Below, in pieces: positions 41,401-50,656 of a DNA stretch of 64,000 nucleotides; position 1 is the first letter of the stretch, and every line of letters starts with the position of its first letter. This DNA is from Paenibacillus lutrae (lineage in GTDB: Bacteria; Bacillota; Bacilli; Paenibacillales; NBRC-103111): positions 62,001 through 126,000 of the forward strand of contig NZ_RHLK01000009.1 in assembly GCF_009757775.1 (NCBI RefSeq), given 5' to 3'. The notes under the pieces were generated by a model. That model made no database searches, was not told the origin of the DNA, and was given only the letters and a program-made list of their open reading frames with translations. A program made the translations under genes and the position numbers.

Positions 41401-44400
41401 CGGAGCCGATGGGGCTGCCGTATCCACGGTAAAAGCCAGCGCGGTGCTGCCCGGGCTGCTATTGCCTGCCGCGTCAGCAGCCGAAGCCGTTACCGTATGT
41501 ACGCCATCGGCAAGCAGGGTAGATGGCGTTAAGGTATACTTGCCTGTACCATCCGCTTTGACTGGCGGCAGTGCAAGGCCGTCTATCCGGATCGTAACGC
41601 TGGCGTTGGCTTCAGCCGTACCGGAAATGGACGGTTTATTGGTGCCCAGCAGCGCATTTTGCACCGGAGTAAGGATGACAGGAACTGCCGGTGCCGTACG
41701 GTCTATCGAGACGGAGGCAGTGGCAGATGGGCCGATGTTACCTGCATGATCGATCGTTCTTGCGCTGATGGCGGTCTGGCCTTCAGCCGTAATCTTGAGG
41801 CTGCCGGTGTAGCTTGTCCAGCCGAGTGTTGTGGCTCCCGCCAAGCTGTATTCGGTGCGGTTAACCCCGGCCCCGCCGGTATCCGTTCCTGCCGTGATCG
41901 TGACAGGTACGCTGGCGGCGGAGGTCCATGTCGCCTCCGCCGGCGTTATCCCTGGTGCTGCGGGCGCTGAGCGGTCTATCGAGATGACAGTCTCCGGGAG
42001 GGCGCTCCTATTCCCGGCATTGTCGGTCGTTCTGGCACGGACAGTGGTCTGCCCTGGGGCGGTAACAGCCAGTGGTCCCGTATAGGTTGTCCACCCCTGT
42101 GTTGTGGCCCCGGACAGGCTGTATTCCGTTATCTTGATGCCCGAACCACCTCCGTCTGTGCCCGGCTTGAGAGTAACCGGGACACTGGCTGCTGAAGTCC
42201 AGGCTGTCGTGCCCGGAGTCAGCACAGGCGGATCGGGTATGGTTTTATCTAACCGTACCGTTGTTTCCTGGACCGCGCTCTTGTTGCCCGCATGGTCTAT
42301 TGTTCTTGCAGATACGGTGGTCACACCCTCCGCCGATATGTGAATAGATCCCGTGTAAGCGGTCCAGTCCAGCGAGGCTGCCCCCGCCAAGCTGTATTCG
42401 GTCCGGTTCACCCCTGACCCGGCGTCTGACCCGGGCGTAATTGTCAACCGGGCATCTGCCGACTGCCATGAAGAGGAAGACGGGCTTATGGCAGGAGCTG
42501 CCGGTAAGGTCCGGTCTATTTTCACCTCAGCTGCTGATGTTCCGCTGATATTGCCGGCAAGGTCTATGACTCTTGCATGGACGGTAGTCAGGCCCTCTCT
42601 GGAAACCGATACGGGTCCGCTGTACGTTGTCCATCCTTGTGTCGTGGCCCCGGACAGGCTATACTCCGTCCGGTTGACGCCAGATCCGCTGTCCGCTGCT
42701 CCAGTGACCGTTACTTGGACTGTGGCAGCGGGAGTCCATGCGGATACAGCGGGATTCACCACAGGTGAGGAAGGGGCCGTTGTATCCACTTTAACGACCG
42801 CTGCCCCGGACCCGCTAACATTGTTAGCCTGGTCAATGGTTCTGGCGCTTACCGTTGTTTGTCCTTCGGCACTTATCGTCAGCGGTCCGGTATAGGCTGT
42901 CCATCCGAGTGTCGCTGCTCCCGCCAAGCTGTATTCGGTCCGGTTCACCCCGGATTCTGCGTCTGTTCCCGGCGTAACGTTTACCGTGACGTTTGACTTG
43001 CTCCACGAGGTTGTTACCGGTACAACAGCAGGGCTGGACGGAGAAGTTCTGTCGATGGAGATGACTGCGTTGCCGGAGGGACTGATGTTGCCCACGTTAT
43101 CGACGGTTCTGGCAATGATCCTTGTGATGCCGGCTGCTTTTACAGTTACGGGTCCTGTGTAAGCCGTCCAGTCCAGCGTTACGGCTCCCGCCAAACTGTA
43201 CTCGGTCCGGTTTACCCCGGACCCCCCCGTATCCTTTCCGCCTGTGACCGTTACAGTCACATCGGTCGCTGACCATGCGGGAGCCGAAGGATGAATGGAG
43301 GGAGCGGTCGGCCCGGTCCGGTCTATTTGTGCGGCAGCCGTTGTTACGGCACTGATATTGCCGGCGTTATCCACTGTTCTCGCGAGGATCGTCGTCCGTC
43401 CTGAGTTTGTAATCGTAATGAGGTCGCCGCTGCTGTAAGGTGTCCAACCTAACGTTGTAGCTCCGGACAAACTGTACTCGGTCCGGTTCACACCCGATTC
43501 TGCATCTGTTCCCGGGACGAGGGTCACATTCGCGTCTGAGGCGGTCCAATCCGCTGTTACTCCTGTAATAAGGGGAGCGGTAGGCGCATTAAAATCAAAG
43601 GACAGTTTATACACGGTGGAATTCAGCTCATAATTCTGGTCGTAGCCTCCCATCACATATACATGACTGCCGCTTAAGATTAGCTTGGCATCCGTTAAAT
43701 TTTTGGGCGTTGGGTTATCCTGTGTCCATGTATCGGTGGCCGGGTCATACAAATAGAAATTGTGATCTCCCATGACCAGTACTTTACCGTCGGGCAGAGT
43801 GACTTGAGCATGTCTGAAAAAAAGATCGTTACCGCTGTACGGTAACCGTGCAGCTTTAGTCCAGCTGTTAGCTGAAGGATCATAAATGTAGGAGTCAAAC
43901 AGGTAGATATAACCGCCCAGCCCTCCCGTTACTAGAACCCGGCCGTCCTTCAGGGTGCTTTGCGCCCCCTCGTAGATCCCGACAGGATAAGGAGCGGCTG
44001 CATCCCAGCGGTTTGCCGCCGGATCATAGAGATAAGCATCTTTATAGAGGGTGCTGCCGTTAGGAGAATAGATGGAATCCGCTCCTCCGACGATGAGTAC
44101 CCGTCCGTCCGGCAACGTACTCTGAGTATTACCGAGTATGTTTTTGGGCAGAGTAGCGGCATTGGTCCAAGCATTCGTGAACGGACTGTAGATCCGGACC
44201 AAATTATTATAGGCATAGCCCACGCGGTTAACGAAATTGTTTCCACCGGTTACGAATACCCGTCCGTCCTTCAACATGGATTGTTCGTGATAGGCCACCT
44301 CCAGAGCAGGGGCATAAGAAGACCAGGAGAGATTGGCTGGATTGAATGCATAGGAGTGGCTGGAATACTTATCCCTGCCGCTCTGCTGCCCCCCCGTCAC

Positions 44401-44580
44401 TAGAATGCTGCTGCCGCCAAGCATAGGACCGGCCGAGATCCCTTCTATCGGCTCGGGCAGATTAGCGGAAGCAGGCAGCGGCTCTATAATTACAGCTGCT
44501 TGGGCCCTTTCGCTCCAACCGCTCAGCAGTCCGACTGCCAGGGTAAGAGTCCCTAGCAATCTGCGTAATATTGTATGCAT
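38407..44580 (-). CDS. Giant SLH-anchored surface protein with Kelch propeller and three tandem repeat arrays
   Basis: 2057 residues from ATG 44580 with signal peptide (RRLLGTLTLAVGLLSGWSERAQAA). About residues 30-335 form a Kelch-type propeller (DGRVFVTGG, DGRVLIVGG, DGRVLVTGG, DGKVLVMGD). Then come seven repeats of about 80 residues (GVNRTEYSLAGA, GWTAYTGP, ARTIDxAGN), five bacterial Ig-like repeats of about 95 residues (DTxAPxAPVI...DGxVxN), four cadherin-like sandwich repeats (LSGLELSEGILEPGFDS...VTVTAQDG), a Pro-rich hinge, and three SLH motifs (FSDMSGHWADHEV, FADQPSIPGWAAQD, YADADTIPVWAGG). A rod-like, S-layer-linked adhesin or carbohydrate-binding protein is likely. It is divergent from a MalT-like regulator. 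Confidence 0.92.
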   Translation of the reverse strand: MHTILRRLLGTLTLAVGLLSGWSERAQAAVIIEPLPASANLPEPIEGISAGPMLGGSSILVTGGQQSGRDKYSSHSYAFNPANLSWSSYAPALEVAYHEQSMLKDGRVFVTGGNNFVNRVGYAYNNLVRIYSPFTNAWTNAATLPKNILGNTQSTLPDGRVLIVGGADSIYSPNGSTLYKDAYLYDPAANRWDAAAPYPVGIYEGAQSTLKDGRVLVTGGLGGYIYLFDSYIYDPSANSWTKAARLPYSGNDLFFRHAQVTLPDGKVLVMGDHNFYLYDPATDTWTQDNPTPKNLTDAKLILSGSHVYVMGGYDQNYELNSTVYKLSFDFNAPTAPLITGVTADWTASDANVTLVPGTDAESGVNRTEYSLSGATTLGWTPYSSGDLITITNSGRTTILARTVDNAGNISAVTTAAAQIDRTGPTAPSIHPSAPAWSATDVTVTVTGGKDTGGSGVNRTEYSLAGAVTLDWTAYTGPVTVKAAGITRIIARTVDNVGNISPSGNAVISIDRTSPSSPAVVPVTTSWSKSNVTVNVTPGTDAESGVNRTEYSLAGAATLGWTAYTGPLTISAEGQTTVSARTIDQANNVSGSGAAVVKVDTTAPSSPVVNPAVSAWTPAATVQVTVTGAADSGSGVNRTEYSLSGATTQGWTTYSGPVSVSREGLTTVHARVIDLAGNISGTSAAEVKIDRTLPAAPAISPSSSSWQSADARLTITPGSDAGSGVNRTEYSLAGAASLDWTAYTGSIHISAEGVTTVSARTIDHAGNKSAVQETTVRLDKTIPDPPVLTPGTTAWTSAASVPVTLKPGTDGGGSGIKITEYSLSGATTQGWTTYTGPLAVTAPGQTTVRARTTDNAGNRSALPETVISIDRSAPAAPGITPAEATWTSAASVPVTITAGTDTGGAGVNRTEYSLAGATTLGWTSYTGSLKITAEGQTAISARTIDHAGNIGPSATASVSIDRTAPAVPVILTPVQNALLGTNKPSISGTAEANASVTIRIDGLALPPVKADGTGKYTLTPSTLLADGVHTVTASAADAAGNSSPGSTALAFTVDTAAPSAPVIALPADGDVLNNARPTVSGQTEAAASVTLYLDAKAVGTVTANGSGIWTYTFTSALPDGIHSFQAFAADTAGNISPASAAVTWTIDTKAPAAPIALTPQDGTVTNQARPLYSGTSEAGARIRILLDKSEAETVTANGSGAWTYTPASPLADGKHTLQAEARDRAGNSSPLSSEITIQIDTQAPAAPVITAPPGGMLVNSSRPEITGQAEADAIVGLEIDGGAVITVIAGANGKWSYTPSAPLREGLHVVKAQAADAAGNVSFFSPEVSFNVDSKAPAAPFVLEPADGSVTNVSRPTFTGTSEASVTVSVYLDGAYASSVIADNIGRWNYVPAALLSVGTHKVNVQATDAAGNTSLLSADSTFTIVSSNAELQTLQLSGITLNETVTGSTYHYTAQVPFAVTATSITAVPAEPHASVRILHNGLPAVNPVDLQVGAQTFTVEVTSQDAATVQPYTVTVTRAASSEAGLSELSVSPGVLTPHFDGAVTSYTATVTNDVYALTVSAKAISLDASVRINGIPFAGPQGSLPVDLDVGSNHINVTVTAQDGAAVQSYQIEVSRAPSSNVTLSGLELSEGILEPGFDSGMVHYRVTVGNETASTSVTASVYDPNAAITINGQPVISGQPSSRIPLKIGANPITVSVTAQDGISTQSYVIDVTREPGSNAGLTGLELSGGQLNPAFSSSTKTYEMTVSYGKESTTVTASVYDPDARILVNGIAAVNGQPSERIALRAGSNRITVTVTAPDQLTQEIYTVIVNRLSDSGSGGSSPGEPAGQPPGPEIPVTPEIPVTPGKPDLPDGPSGPPEPSCSPASSSTAAFSDMSGHWADHEVRKAADCGIVNGFEDGTFQPSEPVTRAQFVVMLARAYGDAYAQQTASGVRHRFADQPSIPGWAAQDIAMASQSGIISGYEDGTFRPDAPVTRAEMITMAARAAKLMPVSAGQLQTLYADADTIPVWAGGYIAAAQQRGFIQGRDHNTFAPLAPTTRAEAVVVLLRILDAK

Positions 44581-44749
44581 GAAATGCCGATCACTCCTCT
44601 ACGAAATTCTCTTGTCAGGTCACAGAATGGATGTACATTTCCTAGATTGACCGTTATTCTGATAGAGTAGCAGATGGTTTATACGTTGAATATTAACTTT
44701 GGTTAACTTGATTATAAAAAATAAAGAATGTTCGATATATGGAGGCGGA

Positions 44750-47392
44750 ATGATACATTCATCGGAGTCTATTATTCTAAGGACCAAAACTAGCATTCCC
44801 GCACTTAAGCCAAATTGGGTCCAGAGGAGACGCCTGGTTGAGGTGCTGGAGAAGGGGACAACCGGGCGTCTGACCACTCTGTGTGCACCTGCAGGATCCG
44901 GCAAAACGACTCTGCTCGCCCAGTGGATTCATAGCAGCGGCTGCCGCAGTTCCTGGTGTTCACTGGACAGCAGGGATAATGATCCGCTGCGATTCTGGCG
45001 TTATGTCTGTCATGCACTAACCGATGCCGCCTCACCGGCCGCTTCAGTCCGTATCCGTGAGTTGTCGCAGGCTTTGCCGGGATTGTCCCTTCCGGTCTTT
45101 CTCGATGCCGTCCTTAACGAGCTTGCGGCTCTGGAAGAAAGGCTTATTCTCGTTATAGATGATTACCAGGTCATTAGAGAAGATAGCATCCATGCCAATA
45201 TGGCCTATTTCATTGACTATTTGCCGGATTCTGTCCATTTGATCTTCTCCAGCCGGATTGAGATTCCTTTTTCTACGGTTAAGTGGATTTCCCGCGGAGA
45301 ATGTACCGAAATCAATGCCGGGACAATTCCGTTCACTTTGGAGGAAACCTTCGACTTTTACCATCGTTCATCCGATCTTCCTTTAAAAACGGAGCATGTG
45401 CAAAAGCTCTTTCACCGCACGGAAGGTTGGGTGACGGGCCTGCAGCTGCTGGCTATTTCGCTGCGTTCGCAAAAGGATATAGATCTGTTTATTGAGCAAT
45501 TTACCGGCAATCACCGCAATGTGGCGGATTATTTATTTCATGAAGTTCTCGGGGGGCTGCCGGAAGATATCCTGGAATTTGTCCTGCAAACCTCTTTGCT
45601 GGAGAGAATGGACGCAGATCTGTGCGATGCGGTGACAGGCCGGGACGATAGCGAGTCGATCCTCGACAAACTGAGGAACTGGAACATTTTCCTGGTTCCT
45701 CTGGACAATGATCAGGCCTGGTTTCGCTATCATCATTTGTTTGCACAGTTCGCACGCAGTTTTATGAAACGGAAAAAGCCCGGAGATGTGCCGGGGCTGA
45801 ACCGTCATATCAGCGAGTGCTATGCCGGGCGAGGCTTATTGGATGAGGCGATCGAGTATGCGATAGCGGCGGAAGATTATAGTCTTGCCGATCGCCTCCT
45901 GGTCCAGCACCTTCCGGATGTATGGCAGCGGGGAGAGAGTGTTTCCTTGCTCCGCTGGTTTGATAGTGTGCCGGCCAGAATTGTTCGGACGCCGGAGATG
46001 CGTCTCTTGCACGGTTTTATTTTATTAGCGGCAGGTAAACTGGACCGTTCCGAGGCTGTGTTGAAGACCGTCGAAGCGGACCATGAGAACATGGAGGCGT
46101 CCGAGAGAAGAAGGCTTATCCTAAGCGGTCTTCTGTTTATGAAATCGAACCTGCTTTTCTATAGTGGGGAATATGAAGCCTGGTACCGGTTTGCGGACGG
46201 GATCAAGGACCGGTTTCTCCCCGAAAGTCCATTGTTCTATGGATTTAATTACAATCGCAGAGAGCCCTTCGTACGCCGGACTGAGTTTGGACTGAAAGGA
46301 GCTTTGTCCAGTGATACGGAAGTAATCGGCAGTCGATTTATCCAAGTGCTTGAATCAAAAGGGTGGCAGGATACCCTCATCACTCTCTATATGAATCAGA
46401 CATTGGCGGAAGGCTATTATGAACTGAACCGTTTACAGGAAAGTCATGCGCTGCTTCTAAAAGTGGACCGCTCATCTGCAACGGGTCAAATACCGGGGTT
46501 ATCTGTCCCGAACCGGCTGATGCAGGCCCGGCTGTATAAGGCCAGGGGTCAGCACCGGCTGGCTCACGAGACGATTGAGCAGGCCATCGAATCGGTCGTG
46601 AAGCAGCATCTCTCCGAGTCCCATTGGCTGCATTATCTGCGTGCTTATCAGATCAGATTGTACCTGATGGAGGGGAAGGTCTTGCAAGCGAAGAAGCTGG
46701 CAGGTTTGCTGCCGGGCTTCTCGCCCAAAGATAAGCCCGCTCTCCATCAGGAGTATGTCTATGGCACCCTGGCCCGCTTGCTTGGCGCGCAGCGCAGAGA
46801 GCAGGAGGCGCTGCATTTGCTGGACCTGCTCAAGCCTCAGGCGGCAAGGGAGGGGCAGTTGAGCGTTCTGATGGAGATCATCTTGCTTCAGGCCCTGTTT
46901 GAAGCTGAGCGAGGGCAATCTGCTTCTGCGCTCGGTTATCTTCATGAAGCGCTGCAGTTGGGGGAAGCGAATGGATATATCCGGAGCTTTGTGGACGAAG
47001 GGGCAGCCATAGGGGAACTGCTGCGCAAATACAGGGATCAGCGGATTTCCGCGGATGACTCGCAAGCGGGATTGTGTCCAGGGGCTGCCGGGGACGAAGT
47101 ATCGCTTGTGTATGTAGATAGGCTTCTGGATAACTTTACGCCGCAGACCGCGGCTGCTCCCGCTCAGAACCGGCTCATCGAGCCGTTGACCCGCAGTGAA
47201 TCGTCGCTGCTGGAACTGCTGGCGCGGGGCGCCTCCAACAAGGACATCGCGCAGGAGCTGACGTTATCGATCGGGACAGTCAAAGTCTATCTGTCCCGCA
47301 TCTATGCCAAGCTTGGCGTTACTTCGCGCACGCAGGCTTTGATAGCGGCGAGGGAGCTGGAGCTTAAGACCGCTGATGGGAAGTATGGATGA
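44750..47392 (+). CDS. MalT-like LuxR-family ATP-dependent transcriptional regulator
   Basis: 880 residues from ATG 44750, chosen because GGAGG lies five bases upstream; the longer frame lacks a site. STAND-type NTPase: LCAPAGSGKTTLLAQWI (Walker A, about residue 50) and RLILVIDDYQVI (Walker B). A long TPR-like helical region (about 340-760) follows, then a C-terminal LuxR HTH (LTRSESSLLELLARGASNKDIAQEL...VKVYLSRIYAKLGV). In MalT-type proteins an inducer and ATP drive oligomerisation and activation. Only 169 bp separate its start from that of the giant SLH gene, so regulation of that gene is a reasonable guess. Confidence 0.9.
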   Translation: MIHSSESIILRTKTSIPALKPNWVQRRRLVEVLEKGTTGRLTTLCAPAGSGKTTLLAQWIHSSGCRSSWCSLDSRDNDPLRFWRYVCHALTDAASPAASVRIRELSQALPGLSLPVFLDAVLNELAALEERLILVIDDYQVIREDSIHANMAYFIDYLPDSVHLIFSSRIEIPFSTVKWISRGECTEINAGTIPFTLEETFDFYHRSSDLPLKTEHVQKLFHRTEGWVTGLQLLAISLRSQKDIDLFIEQFTGNHRNVADYLFHEVLGGLPEDILEFVLQTSLLERMDADLCDAVTGRDDSESILDKLRNWNIFLVPLDNDQAWFRYHHLFAQFARSFMKRKKPGDVPGLNRHISECYAGRGLLDEAIEYAIAAEDYSLADRLLVQHLPDVWQRGESVSLLRWFDSVPARIVRTPEMRLLHGFILLAAGKLDRSEAVLKTVEADHENMEASERRRLILSGLLFMKSNLLFYSGEYEAWYRFADGIKDRFLPESPLFYGFNYNRREPFVRRTEFGLKGALSSDTEVIGSRFIQVLESKGWQDTLITLYMNQTLAEGYYELNRLQESHALLLKVDRSSATGQIPGLSVPNRLMQARLYKARGQHRLAHETIEQAIESVVKQHLSESHWLHYLRAYQIRLYLMEGKVLQAKKLAGLLPGFSPKDKPALHQEYVYGTLARLLGAQRREQEALHLLDLLKPQAAREGQLSVLMEIILLQALFEAERGQSASALGYLHEALQLGEANGYIRSFVDEGAAIGELLRKYRDQRISADDSQAGLCPGAAGDEVSLVYVDRLLDNFTPQTAAAPAQNRLIEPLTRSESSLLELLARGASNKDIAQELTLSIGTVKVYLSRIYAKLGVTSRTQALIAARELELKTADGKYG

Positions 47393-47480
47393 ACGGTATG
47401 CAAGAAAGTCTTTTTCATACATATCTGAGCTTCTAACAGAGACGGCCATTAAGGAGCTTGCCGCAGGCAGCTTCTTCCTC

Positions 47481-47504
47481 TTTACGCTCAAGTTTACGCT
47501 CAAG
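47481..47504. repeat. 12-bp direct tandem repeat upstream of the CheY-like gene
   Basis: TTTACGCTCAAG occurs twice back to back (47481-47492 and 47493-47504), about 70 bp before the start codon at 47573. It could be a binding site pair; no factor is known. Confidence 0.6.
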
Positions 47505-47572
47505 GCACAGAATGTTTAGATTTTGTTCAGTTTCGTTTGATACAGTATGTCCTATAGACTGGGGGACATATC

Positions 47573-47968
47573 ATGAAGGTACTGATAGCAGACGATACGG
47601 CATTTATGAGAGCCATGATGCGCATGTTTCTGGAACAGCTGGACTGCGTGGTCGTAGGGGAGGCGAAGAACGGGAAGGAGGCGGTCGACTTGTACCATCT
47701 CCTGAAGCCGGATCTTGTGACCATGGATATTACCATGCCGGATATGGATGGGGTAGAGGCGGTCCGGCATATTAAATCAGCCGATTCTGACGCCAGAATC
47801 ATTATGTGTTCCGCAATGGGACAGCAGCGGATGATTATGGAAGCGATTCGCACCGGGGCCAGCGATTTTATCGTAAAACCTGTACAGAAGGAACGGTTGC
47901 AGGAAGCGATAGAAAAGTTGTATCCGGGACACAAGCAGACACGGCTTATGGGGGAGGCTCACGGTTAG
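47573..47968 (+). CDS. Stand-alone CheY-like response regulator
   Basis: 131 residues from ATG 47573 with GGGGGAC upstream. It is a single receiver domain: IADDTAFMR (acidic pair), phospho-Asp in LVTMDITMPDMDG (about 54), CSAMGQQ (Ser/Thr switch) and the lysine in FIVKPV. No output domain. The sequence is closest in look to chemotaxis CheY, which binds the flagellar switch, but no che or flagellar gene is beside it, so another kinase-linked role is possible. A terminator follows 39 bp after the stop. Confidence 0.88.
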   Translation: MKVLIADDTAFMRAMMRMFLEQLDCVVVGEAKNGKEAVDLYHLLKPDLVTMDITMPDMDGVEAVRHIKSADSDARIIMCSAMGQQRMIMEAIRTGASDFIVKPVQKERLQEAIEKLYPGHKQTRLMGEAHG

Positions 47969-48007
47969 GCAGGGCAGAGTGCTGATCATGTGACAAATAC
48001 CAAAAAG

Positions 48008-48044
48008 AAGGAACGCTCCTCAGCAACGGAGAGTTCCTTTTTTA
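48008..48044 (+). terminator. Rho-independent terminator after the CheY-like gene
   Basis: AAGGAACGCTCC and GGAGAGTTCCTT pair with a single mismatch, followed by TTTT. It may also act on the convergent gene at 48062. Confidence 0.75.
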
Positions 48045-48061
48045 CTTTATGTGTATGCTTC

Positions 48062-48451
48062 TTATTTTTTTGCAAAGATTTTTTTATCGAAGAAGAGCAG
48101 GACGATAAACAAGGCAATCGCGATGAGCAGGATAACAGCGGGAAGAATGAAAGCCAGGAGCGTCGCCGTATTTCCGATTTTGTAGTAGAGAAGCATACCG
48201 AACGGCATAAGCCCGCCGCCGATGAGGCTCGTCCAAATATGCAGCTTGGCTATCTTAGTCATGCTGATCTCTTTCACTACATAATAGAACAAGCCGTAAG
48301 CAAACAGGGTCAGCCAGCCGACCACAAGGATATGGGCATGCACAGGAGTGAGGGATACATCGCTTCGGCCCGCCATGTCAGATCCGATCAAAGCTCCGAT
48401 TAGGGAGTAGATGGCCGCAATGCGCATAAGCCATTTACTGTGATTTATCAT
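48062..48451 (-). CDS. Small four-helix membrane protein, haem-oxidase subunit I-like
   Basis: 129 residues. Four membrane helices: about 8-24, 38-60, 68-88 and 96-122. LTPVHAHILVVGWLTLFAYGLFYYV resembles the helix of cbb3/NO-reductase subunit I that carries haem ligands (HxH), and KLHIWTSLIGG supplies another His. The protein is far shorter than an oxidase subunit, and such short relatives are commonly annotated as cytochrome-c-oxidase-like. Haem binding is plausible, catalysis is not shown. It ends convergently against the CheY terminator. Confidence 0.7.
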   Translation of the reverse strand: MINHSKWLMRIAAIYSLIGALIGSDMAGRSDVSLTPVHAHILVVGWLTLFAYGLFYYVVKEISMTKIAKLHIWTSLIGGGLMPFGMLLYYKIGNTATLLAFILPAVILLIAIALFIVLLFFDKKIFAKK

Positions 48452-48600
48452 ATCAATTCTCTCCTAACAATGATTATCGTGAGTTACCTTACTAACTGTA
48501 AGCGAGAAAGATGAACGCAGCATGAACAAAATGTGAACGATACGTGACACCTTCGTTTCTGCTTTGCCGGTTAATTTTTGTGAATCATTTCTTTAACATA

Positions 48601-48668
48601 TTGACTTCAAAAATAAGGATATGGTATATAAAAAGTAGGAATTAGCACTCATCTATTACGAGTGCTAA
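48601..48668 (+). promoter_or_regulatory. Sigma-A promoter with perfect CIRCE (HrcA) operator upstream of htpG
   Basis: TTGACT at 48601-48606 and TATATA at 48625-48630 (18-bp spacer) are followed by TTAGCACTC (48642-48650), nine bases, and GAGTGCTAA (48660-48668). This is the full CIRCE inverted repeat bound by the heat-shock repressor HrcA. The leader then runs about 100 nt to the htpG start. Confidence 0.93.
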
Positions 48669-48766
48669 TGGTTATGTCAGTGATTTTGACGTATACTTAA
48701 ACTTGCAACCTTATAACTAACATGAATCCACTCTTATTTCTTATATCGAAAGGAGCTCCATTCTTT

Positions 48767-50647
48767 ATGGCTAAGAAACAATTTAAGGCGGAATCGAAAA
48801 GATTGCTTGAAATGATGATTAATTCCATCTACACACAGAGGGAGATCTTTTTAAGAGAGCTTATTTCGAACTCAAGTGATGCTATCGACAAAATGTACTA
48901 CAAAGCGCTTACAGACGAGAGTCTGGTGTTCAACAAAGAGGATTATTACATTAAATTGTCCGCGGACAAAGCAAACCGGACGCTGACCATCACGGATACA
49001 GGAATCGGCATGAGCAAAGAAGAGCTGGAGAACAACCTTGGCGTTATCGCTAAGAGCGGCTCCCTCGCGTTCAAGAAAGAAAACGAGTCCAAGGACGGGC
49101 ATAACATTATCGGCCAGTTCGGGGTCGGTTTCTATGCGGCGTTCATGGTTGCGGATGTTGTTACCGTGATCAGTAAAGCGCAGGGCAGCGATGAGGCTTT
49201 CAAATGGGAGTCCAAAGGCGCGGACGGCTACACAATTGTACCGGCGGAGAAAGATTCCGTGGGTACCGAGATTACTCTGAAAATCAAAGAGAATACGGAA
49301 GATGATAATTACGATGAGTATTTGGAAGAATACCGCTTAAAGGCGATTGTTAAGAAATACTCCGACTTCATCCGTTACCCGATCAAAATGGATACCAAGA
49401 GTCAACGGCTTAAAGAAGACAGCGAAGATGAATTCGAGGAGTACCAGGAAGAACAAACCGTCAACAGCATGGTTCCGATCTGGCGCAAAAACAAGAGCGA
49501 GCTGACACAGGAAGACTACGACAACTTCTATGCGGAGAAGCGTTATGGCTTCGACAAGCCGCTTAAGCATATCCACATTAGTGCCGATGGTGCTGTCGTG
49601 TATCAGGCGATTCTTTTTATCCCCGAAAGTACGCCGTTTGATTACTACACGAAGGAATATGAGAAGGGACTGGAGCTGTACTCTAACGGCGTGCTGATCA
49701 TGAACAAGTGCTCGGATTTGCTGCCGGATTACTTCGGTTTTGTCAAAGGTATGGTCGATTCCGAGGACCTGTCCCTGAACATTTCGCGTGAAATGCTCCA
49801 GCATGACCGCCAGTTGACCCTGATCGCCAAGAACATCAAGAACAAGATCAAAAGCCAGCTGCAAAGCCTGCTGAAGGACGAGAGAGAGAAGTACGAGAAG
49901 TTCTACAACGCGTTCGGCAGACAGCTGAAATTCGGAGTTTACAATGAGTACGGCATGCATAAGGACGTTCTGCAGGATCTGCTGATGTTCACTTCTTCCA
50001 AAGAGAAGAAACTCGTCACCCTGGATGAATATGTTGCGGCCATGCCTGAAGATCAGAAATACATCTACTACGCTTCCGGTCCTTCGATCGAGAGAATCGA
50101 GAAGCTTCCGCAAACCGAGATGGTCTCCGACAAGGGCTATGAGATCCTTTACTTCACCGATGATATCGATGAGTTCGCGATTAAGATGCTCATGACTTAT
50201 AAAGAGAAAGAATTCAAATCGGTCTCCAGCGGCGACCTCGGAATCGAGCCCGATGCGGAGGACAAGCAAACCGAGGAAGAAGAGAACGACAACAAGGCTC
50301 TTTTCGAATCGATGAAAGGCATTCTTGCGGACAAAGTGAAGAATGTAAGAGCGTCCAAGCGCCTGAAATCACATCCGGTCTGCCTGTCTACGGAAGGCGA
50401 AGTGACCATTGAGATGGAGAAGATCCTGAAGGCAATGCCGAACGGTCAAGATGTTCAAGCCGATAAAGTGCTGGAAATTAACATCAACCATGAGGTATTC
50501 CAGTCCTTGAAGGATGCTTTTGAGAAAGATCAGGACAAGCTGAACTTGTACACGAACCTGCTGTACAATCAGGCGCTTCTGATCGAAGGCTTGCAGGTTA
50601 ACGATCCTGTGGAGTTTACGAACAACATTTGCAAAATCATGGTGTAA
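48767..50647 (+). CDS. htpG: Chaperone protein HtpG (Hsp90)
   Basis: 626 residues from ATG 48767 with AAAGGAG upstream; this start matches the family N-terminus ([17 protein letters not shown]), and the longer frame from 48722 does not. Bergerat ATP-binding elements: [25 protein letters not shown] and [13 protein letters not shown]. Middle domain: [19 protein letters not shown] and LNISREMLQ with the ATP-contacting Arg. C-terminal dimerisation part: [24 protein letters not shown]. It is a cytosolic, ATP-driven dimeric chaperone acting with DnaK. Expression is predicted to rise on heat when HrcA leaves the CIRCE site. Confidence 0.97.
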   Translation: MAKKQFKAESKRLLEMMINSIYTQREIFLRELISNSSDAIDKMYYKALTDESLVFNKEDYYIKLSADKANRTLTITDTGIGMSKEELENNLGVIAKSGSLAFKKENESKDGHNIIGQFGVGFYAAFMVADVVTVISKAQGSDEAFKWESKGADGYTIVPAEKDSVGTEITLKIKENTEDDNYDEYLEEYRLKAIVKKYSDFIRYPIKMDTKSQRLKEDSEDEFEEYQEEQTVNSMVPIWRKNKSELTQEDYDNFYAEKRYGFDKPLKHIHISADGAVVYQAILFIPESTPFDYYTKEYEKGLELYSNGVLIMNKCSDLLPDYFGFVKGMVDSEDLSLNISREMLQHDRQLTLIAKNIKNKIKSQLQSLLKDEREKYEKFYNAFGRQLKFGVYNEYGMHKDVLQDLLMFTSSKEKKLVTLDEYVAAMPEDQKYIYYASGPSIERIEKLPQTEMVSDKGYEILYFTDDIDEFAIKMLMTYKEKEFKSVSSGDLGIEPDAEDKQTEEEENDNKALFESMKGILADKVKNVRASKRLKSHPVCLSTEGEVTIEMEKILKAMPNGQDVQADKVLEININHEVFQSLKDAFEKDQDKLNLYTNLLYNQALLIEGLQVNDPVEFTNNICKIMV

Positions 50648-50656
50648 TTCATAGAG

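Noticed and set aside
44699-44749. Longer start of the MalT-like regulator at TTG 44699
   Set aside because: The extra 17 residues contain the GGAGG ribosome site of ATG 44750 and do not match the family.
49337-50269. 310-codon minus-strand frame inside htpG
   Set aside because: htpG on the plus strand is certain and the shadow has no recognisable domain.
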